Below the pieces are notes generated by a model that did no database searches, was not told the origin of the DNA, and saw nothing but the letters and a program-made list of their open reading frames with translations. Positions 60,328-64,000 of a DNA stretch of 64,000 nucleotides are shown piece by piece; the first letter of the stretch is position 1; each line of letters starts with the position of its first letter. The stretch comes from Bifidobacterium ramosum (GTDB lineage Bacteria; Actinomycetota; Actinomycetes; Actinomycetales; Bifidobacteriaceae). A program made the position numbers and the translations under genes. The stretch spans positions 1-64,000 of the forward strand of contig NZ_WBSM01000014.1 of the NCBI RefSeq assembly GCF_009299505.1, written 5' to 3'.

Positions 60328-61266
60328 ATGAGGCGACGTGGACTTACCGTGATCATTGGTTCGCTGTCCGTTCTGGCGGCAATGGCGGCGGGCGGCATGG
60401 TGTGGCGTGCGAGGACGACCGATGTGAATCATCATGTAGGTCAAACTGGGCCGTCATCCTCACAGCACGTGGCCGAACCCGATCATGATGATCTTGACAG
60501 AACCACCGTACCGCCGTTTGCGGATGTCCCGACGGAGAAGAACATCACGGAACTGATCGATCCGAGCGTGCTCGCCGGACTGAACATGGGCGTGGACGAT
60601 TCGTATCCCGGTGACGCATGGTTCCGCGAGGCCGTCGGAGGGGAAACCGCTCATGCGCCGGACGAGACCGTTCAGCCGTCGGAATCGGATGACCCTGCGA
60701 CGACGGATACGGCACGCGTTCGTCTTGACGTGCCGCAAAGCGTGCAGGAAACCGGGTATTGGTGCGTGCCGGCCTCCGTGCAGATGGTGTTGCGGTATCA
60801 GGGAATCGACGTCGATCAATCCGTGCTCGCCGCCGACATGAACGCCAAGCCGCAGACCGGCACCGAATACGTCGATCTGGCGCGCGTCGTCAACAAGTAT
60901 CTGTTCGGGACCGAACACGCGAACCCGAGCGGTGCCGGCTATCATGTGCAGACCATCGCGATAGGAGATACGAATCCTGCCGTGGCGCGCACGTTCGCGA
61001 AACGTGCGAAAACGGACCTCGACGGCGGATATCCGGTATTCGCAGCCATCGACCTGCACGCGCTTTATCCGTGGTTCGGCCACGCCAACCATATGATCGT
61101 CATCACCGGATACGATGCCGATGCCAACGGCACCGTCACGCACTGGGTGTACCGCGACCCGTCGTATTTGATGCAGAGCGAAAGCCACGCAGGTCTGAAG
61201 ATCGTCACCGCGGATGCGATGATCAACGCGATCGTATTCAATGAGGAACCGGCCTATATTTGGTGA
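60328..61266 (+). CDS. Secreted or membrane-anchored C39-like peptidase
   Basis: 312 aa. Signal-anchor MRRRGLTVIIGSLSVLAAM; an acidic, disordered stretch (about 30-130); then a C39_2 papain-like domain: Cys146 in ETGYWCVPASVQMVLRYQG, His255 in FGHANHMIVITGYD, and YRDPSYLM near the end. C39-type domains cut after Gly-Gly motifs, but stand-alone secreted forms are uncharacterised. AGGGAAGG precedes ATG 60328. The next gene overlaps by 4 bp. Confidence 0.85.
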   Translation: MRRRGLTVIIGSLSVLAAMAAGGMVWRARTTDVNHHVGQTGPSSSQHVAEPDHDDLDRTTVPPFADVPTEKNITELIDPSVLAGLNMGVDDSYPGDAWFREAVGGETAHAPDETVQPSESDDPATTDTARVRLDVPQSVQETGYWCVPASVQMVLRYQGIDVDQSVLAADMNAKPQTGTEYVDLARVVNKYLFGTEHANPSGAGYHVQTIAIGDTNPAVARTFAKRAKTDLDGGYPVFAAIDLHALYPWFGHANHMIVITGYDADANGTVTHWVYRDPSYLMQSESHAGLKIVTADAMINAIVFNEEPAYIW

Positions 61267-61667
61267 ACGTGGATGAAGTGACGACGTCAAAGCGTATGGC
61301 CGCGCGCATACTGTGGTGGGTCGGCTTGGTCTGCCAACTGCCGACCGCGTGGTGCTGGATCGACGACCGCACTGTCTCGAACGTATTCTCCGGGCTGCCG
61401 TTGTCATGTGATCTCACCCAGCCCAACTGCGACACCATGACCGGCATATGGCGGCTGTTGTTGCTCGCCGTCACTGGATACGAGGTTTGGATCGCTGCCG
61501 CTGTGCTGCGTATGCTCGCAACGAGCGCACAGGACACGCAAGGAGGGAATAGTACGCCGCTGCCGTTGCGCATCGCCGTCGTCATCGTCACCATCGGTAT
61601 GATCGGCATCACGCTGCCGGTCGTCGGCGTCATGCTGCTCACCGTCATGCTCGATCTGGGATGGTGA
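61263..61667 (+). CDS. Small membrane protein coupled to the C39-like gene
   Basis: 134 aa from GTG 61263, which overlaps the previous stop (GTGA). Four hydrophobic segments: ARILWWVGLVCQLPTAW, WRLLLLAVTGYEVWIAA, LRIAVVIVTIGMIGIT and LPVVGVMLLTVM. No recognised family. Two cysteines (LSCDLTQPNC) lie in an outside loop. Translational coupling suggests a shared role with the C39-like protein. Confidence 0.7.
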   Translation: MNVDEVTTSKRMAARILWWVGLVCQLPTAWCWIDDRTVSNVFSGLPLSCDLTQPNCDTMTGIWRLLLLAVTGYEVWIAAAVLRMLATSAQDTQGGNSTPLPLRIAVVIVTIGMIGITLPVVGVMLLTVMLDLGW

Positions 61668-61766
61668 CGACGCCGGACGTGCCGATGAGCGATGCGCGGC
61701 GTACGGCGGGGGAGCGCGCTACACTGGCACACAGTGTTATCCGTCTCGCAGTAGAGGAGTAGTGGA

Positions 61767-62237
61767 ATGCCGAATCGTGCAGAACGTCGCAAGGCCGCGA
61801 AGGACCAGCGCAGGGGAGTGCCGCAGCAGTACGATCAGACGCGTGGCCGCGGCCGTGCGCACATGCTTGACGAGTATGCGCTGCAGGAACGTTCTCGTCG
61901 CATTCAGGAAGGCACGCTCGACGACGGCCCGTGGAAGCCGACCGCGCACACGGAGGCCGACGAGATCGACGCGACGCTGGCGACCAACCCGAACTACCGC
62001 GATCCGCAGGCGTTCAAGGCGCCGCATTCCGTGCACCAGTGGTTCCGCGTGGCCAGCTGGACGCTGATCGTGCTCGCCGCGATCGCGTTCCTGGTGATCA
62101 TGTGGCTGCCGAGCCATCCGATCTGGCTGGTCGCCACGGTGGCCGGCGTGTTCGTCGTCGGCGTCGTCAGCCTGTTCTTCACGGCCGGCAACTACAAGCA
62201 CAATCCGAACCTCGACGAAAACGGCACCGCCGTCTGA
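61767..62237 (+). CDS. Small membrane protein with basic N-terminus
   Basis: 156 aa. A strongly charged, probably disordered start (MPNRAERRKAAKDQRRGVPQ), then two adjacent helices (VASWTLIVLAAIAFLVIMWL and IWLVATVAGVFVVGVVSLFF) and a short tail. GAGGAG lies 8-9 bases before the ATG. Looks like an actinobacterial hypothetical protein; function unknown. Monocistronic, followed by two hairpins. Confidence 0.75.
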   Translation: MPNRAERRKAAKDQRRGVPQQYDQTRGRGRAHMLDEYALQERSRRIQEGTLDDGPWKPTAHTEADEIDATLATNPNYRDPQAFKAPHSVHQWFRVASWTLIVLAAIAFLVIMWLPSHPIWLVATVAGVFVVGVVSLFFTAGNYKHNPNLDENGTAV

Positions 62238-62252
62238 CGCCGGGCGCTCTCT

Positions 62253-62417
62253 CCCCTCAACGGACATGCAGCCGATTTCGCCCATGGAATCGGCTGTATG
62301 TCCGTTTGTGTCTGCTGGGAAGGGGCGCTTGTTCGTTTGTGACTGCGCAATGCCTCCTTCCCCTCAACGGACATACAGCCGATATTGCCCATGGAATCGG
62401 CTGTATGTCCGTTTGTT
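62253..62417. repeat. Two copies of an AACGGACATACAGCCGAT hairpin
   Basis: Unit A 62253-62309 and unit B 62361-62417 are nearly identical direct repeats (CCCTCAACGGACAT.CAGCC...GCCCATGGAATCGGCTG). Each folds with 18-bp arms around about 11-12 bases; B is perfect, A has one G-U pair. The 51 bp between them are unrelated. The remainder of 62238-62565 is only the glgA promoter region. Confidence 0.85.
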
Positions 62418-62565
62418 GTTTCGTTGATCGTCGGTCGATGCCGTCGGCCGATACGTGATGAATGATGCAACACGAACGCGTTGGCTGTGCGTTTTTCGCC
62501 GTCGTATGGCTTACAGTTGACTTGGTGGCAATAACACTGTCTACACAGATTGGAGAGGTGTACCA

Positions 62566-63813
62566 ATGAAGGTCGATATTCTCACCCGCGAATACCCGCC
62601 GCATGTCTACGGTGGTGCCGGCGTGCACGCCGAGGAGCTGTCGAAGGCTCTGGCTGAACGCATCGACGTGACCGTGCGCGCGTTCGATGGCCCGCGCACC
62701 GAAGCCGACGTCCCCGCGATCCCGAACGCGGCCGAAGCCAAGGGCAGCCTCAAGGTCGTCGGATACAACACGCCCGCCGAACTGGCCGACGCGAACCCGG
62801 CGCTCAAGACCTTCGGCGTCGACCTGCAGATCGCCAACGACGTGGACGCCGACATCATCCACGCACACACGTGGTACGCCTGCCTCGCCGGCTATCTGGC
62901 GAAGATGCTGCACGGCACGCCGCTGGTCATCACCGCGCATAGCCTCGAACCGTTCCGCCCGTGGAAACGCGAGCAGCTCGGCGGCGGCTACAACCTGAGC
63001 TCGTGGGCCGAAAAGGACGCCTACGAGCACGCCGACCGCGTAATCGCCGTCTCCAAGGGCATGCGCAACGACATCCTCACTGCCTACCCGAACCTCGACC
63101 CGGACAAAGTCGTCGTCGTGTACAACGGCATCACCATGTCCGAATTCGCCACGCCGGCCGACGACGATCCGGGCTGGGGTGTCTTCGACCGCTACCACAT
63201 CGACCGCAGCAAGCCGACCCTCCTGTTCGTCGGCCGCATCACCCGCCAGAAGGGCCTGCCGTACCTGCTTAAGGCTTTGCACTTCGTCGACCCGGGCACC
63301 CAGATCGTGCTGTGCGCCGGCGCGCCCGACACCCCGGAGATCATGGAGGAGGTCAAGAACGCCTTCGCCGAACTCGACAAGGAGCGCGGCAACATCATCT
63401 GGATCGAGGAAATGCTCCCGAAGAACGAACTGAGCGCCCTTGAACACGGCTGCGACGCGTTCATCTGCCCGAGCATCTATGAGCCGCTCGGCATCGTGAA
63501 CCTCGAGGCGATGGCCTGCGGCCTGCCGGTCGTCGCCTCCGCCACCGGCGGCATTCCTGAGGTCGTCGTGGACGGCGAGACCGGCTACCTCGTGCCGATC
63601 GAACAGCTGCACGACGGCACCGGCACCCCGACCAACCCGGACAAGTTCGTGCACGATATGGCCGACGCGATCAACAGGATCATGGCCGACCCCGAACTGC
63701 GCAAGAAGATGGGCCAGGCCGGCTACGAGCGCGCCCGCGACGTGTTCAGCTGGGAGTCGATCGCCGACGAGACCGTCAAGGTCTACCAGTCCGTGCTCGA
63801 CGAGCAGAAGTAG
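62566..63813 (+). CDS. glgA: Glycogen synthase, actinobacterial GT4 type
   Basis: 415 aa GT-B enzyme. MKVDILTREYPPHVYGGAGVH at the start, HAHTWYACLAGYLAK, TAHSLEPFRPWK, VYNGITMSEF, FVGRITRQKGLPYLL, and the E-x7-E motif in PSIYEPLGIVNLEAMACG (about 303-320). This GT4 form (also called GlgM in mycobacteria, where it makes maltose-1-phosphate) differs from the GT5 enterobacterial GlgA, so either ADP-glucose-dependent glycogen elongation or maltose-1-phosphate synthesis is possible. GGAGAG precedes the ATG. Confidence 0.92.
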   Translation: MKVDILTREYPPHVYGGAGVHAEELSKALAERIDVTVRAFDGPRTEADVPAIPNAAEAKGSLKVVGYNTPAELADANPALKTFGVDLQIANDVDADIIHAHTWYACLAGYLAKMLHGTPLVITAHSLEPFRPWKREQLGGGYNLSSWAEKDAYEHADRVIAVSKGMRNDILTAYPNLDPDKVVVVYNGITMSEFATPADDDPGWGVFDRYHIDRSKPTLLFVGRITRQKGLPYLLKALHFVDPGTQIVLCAGAPDTPEIMEEVKNAFAELDKERGNIIWIEEMLPKNELSALEHGCDAFICPSIYEPLGIVNLEAMACGLPVVASATGGIPEVVVDGETGYLVPIEQLHDGTGTPTNPDKFVHDMADAINRIMADPELRKKMGQAGYERARDVFSWESIADETVKVYQSVLDEQK

Positions 63814-63843
63814 CAGGCAGCAGCAAAGCAGTAGCGTATTGTC

Positions 63844-63873
63844 GGGTCTGCTCTCCTCATCGGGAGCAGACCC
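63844..63873. terminator. Hairpin after glgA
   Basis: GGGTCTGCTC (63844-63853) pairs perfectly with GAGCAGACCC (63864-63873), 31 bp after the stop. No T run. Confidence 0.6.
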
Positions 63874-63903
63874 ACTGTGTATGTATCAGCAAAAGGAACC
63901 ACC

Positions 63904-64000
63904 ATGCCCACCGAAGTCCTCAAACTCGAGAACGTCGAATTCCGCCGCAACCGCCGCGTCATCATCACCGATGTGAACCTCACGATCAACGCCGGCGAAC
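63904..64000 (+). CDS. ABC transporter ATPase, 5' part (cut by window edge)
   Basis: 32 codons seen: MPTEVLKLENVEFRRNRRVI, then ITDVNLTINAGE, the first strands of an ABC ATPase up to just before Walker A. AAAGGA precedes ATG 63904. The start is similar to that of the lone ATPase at 13969-14856 (YYRNRRLILADVNLTI), so the two may be of one subfamily. Confidence 0.8.
   Translation, partial: MPTEVLKLENVEFRRNRRVIITDVNLTINAGE

Overview
The window looks like chromosomal DNA of a GC-rich bifidobacterium. The evidence is codon bias toward G/C in the third position, the order rpsT / lepA / hemW-like gene, an actinobacterial-type glycogen synthase, gltBD, a three-part proton-pumping transhydrogenase, and several start codons placed only 6-8 bases after a -10 box (leaderless mRNAs, common in Actinobacteria). 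The genus is inferred from gene content and order; no rRNA or tRNA gene was seen.

Layout. 1-120: the end of an IS30-type transposase. 0.26-31.4 kb is mostly housekeeping: long-chain acyl-CoA ligase, pntAA-pntAB-pntB, an alpha/beta hydrolase, rplY with a structured leader, ilvE, a fused ABC exporter, an SDR, a Fic protein with a 50-bp palindrome at its promoter, a TetR-controlled group (a CynX-type permease broken by a stop codon, and an orphan ABC ATPase), a divergent MFS exporter plus an AttH/CrtC-like lipocalin protein, a second SDR followed by a 40-aa membrane peptide, a TRIC-type channel, rpsT, lepA, hemW-like, and a TetR-governed MacB-like ABC system with a 1145-aa permease.

31.4-52 kb is an accessory region rich in redox enzymes (ApbE, flavodoxin-fold reductases, an Old Yellow Enzyme, SDRs, aldo/keto reductases), drug-type MFS exporters, O-acetyltransferases, and one-component regulators (MarR, TetR, AraC x2, HxlR, LysR), usually divergent to or just ahead of the gene they probably control. 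It is also decaying: apbE and an MFS gene are both truncated at one junction, a reductase has lost its middle, tam is multiply broken, and two aldo/keto reductases are fused tail to tail.

52-64 kb returns to core metabolism: an XRE-HTH/aminotransferase fusion with a strong internal start, gltB-gltD, a secreted C39-like protein, small membrane proteins, glgA, and the start of an ABC ATPase.

Intergenic space is full of long inverted repeats in several unrelated sequence families, often two or three hairpins in tandem. One triplet lies in frame inside apbE. The most unusual observations are the dual-start HTH-aminotransferase with five TTGAAC sites upstream, the rplY leader that can hide its own ribosome-binding site, the paired-hairpin families, and the hairpin triplet in apbE. 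I did not find a clear new defence or biosynthetic system.
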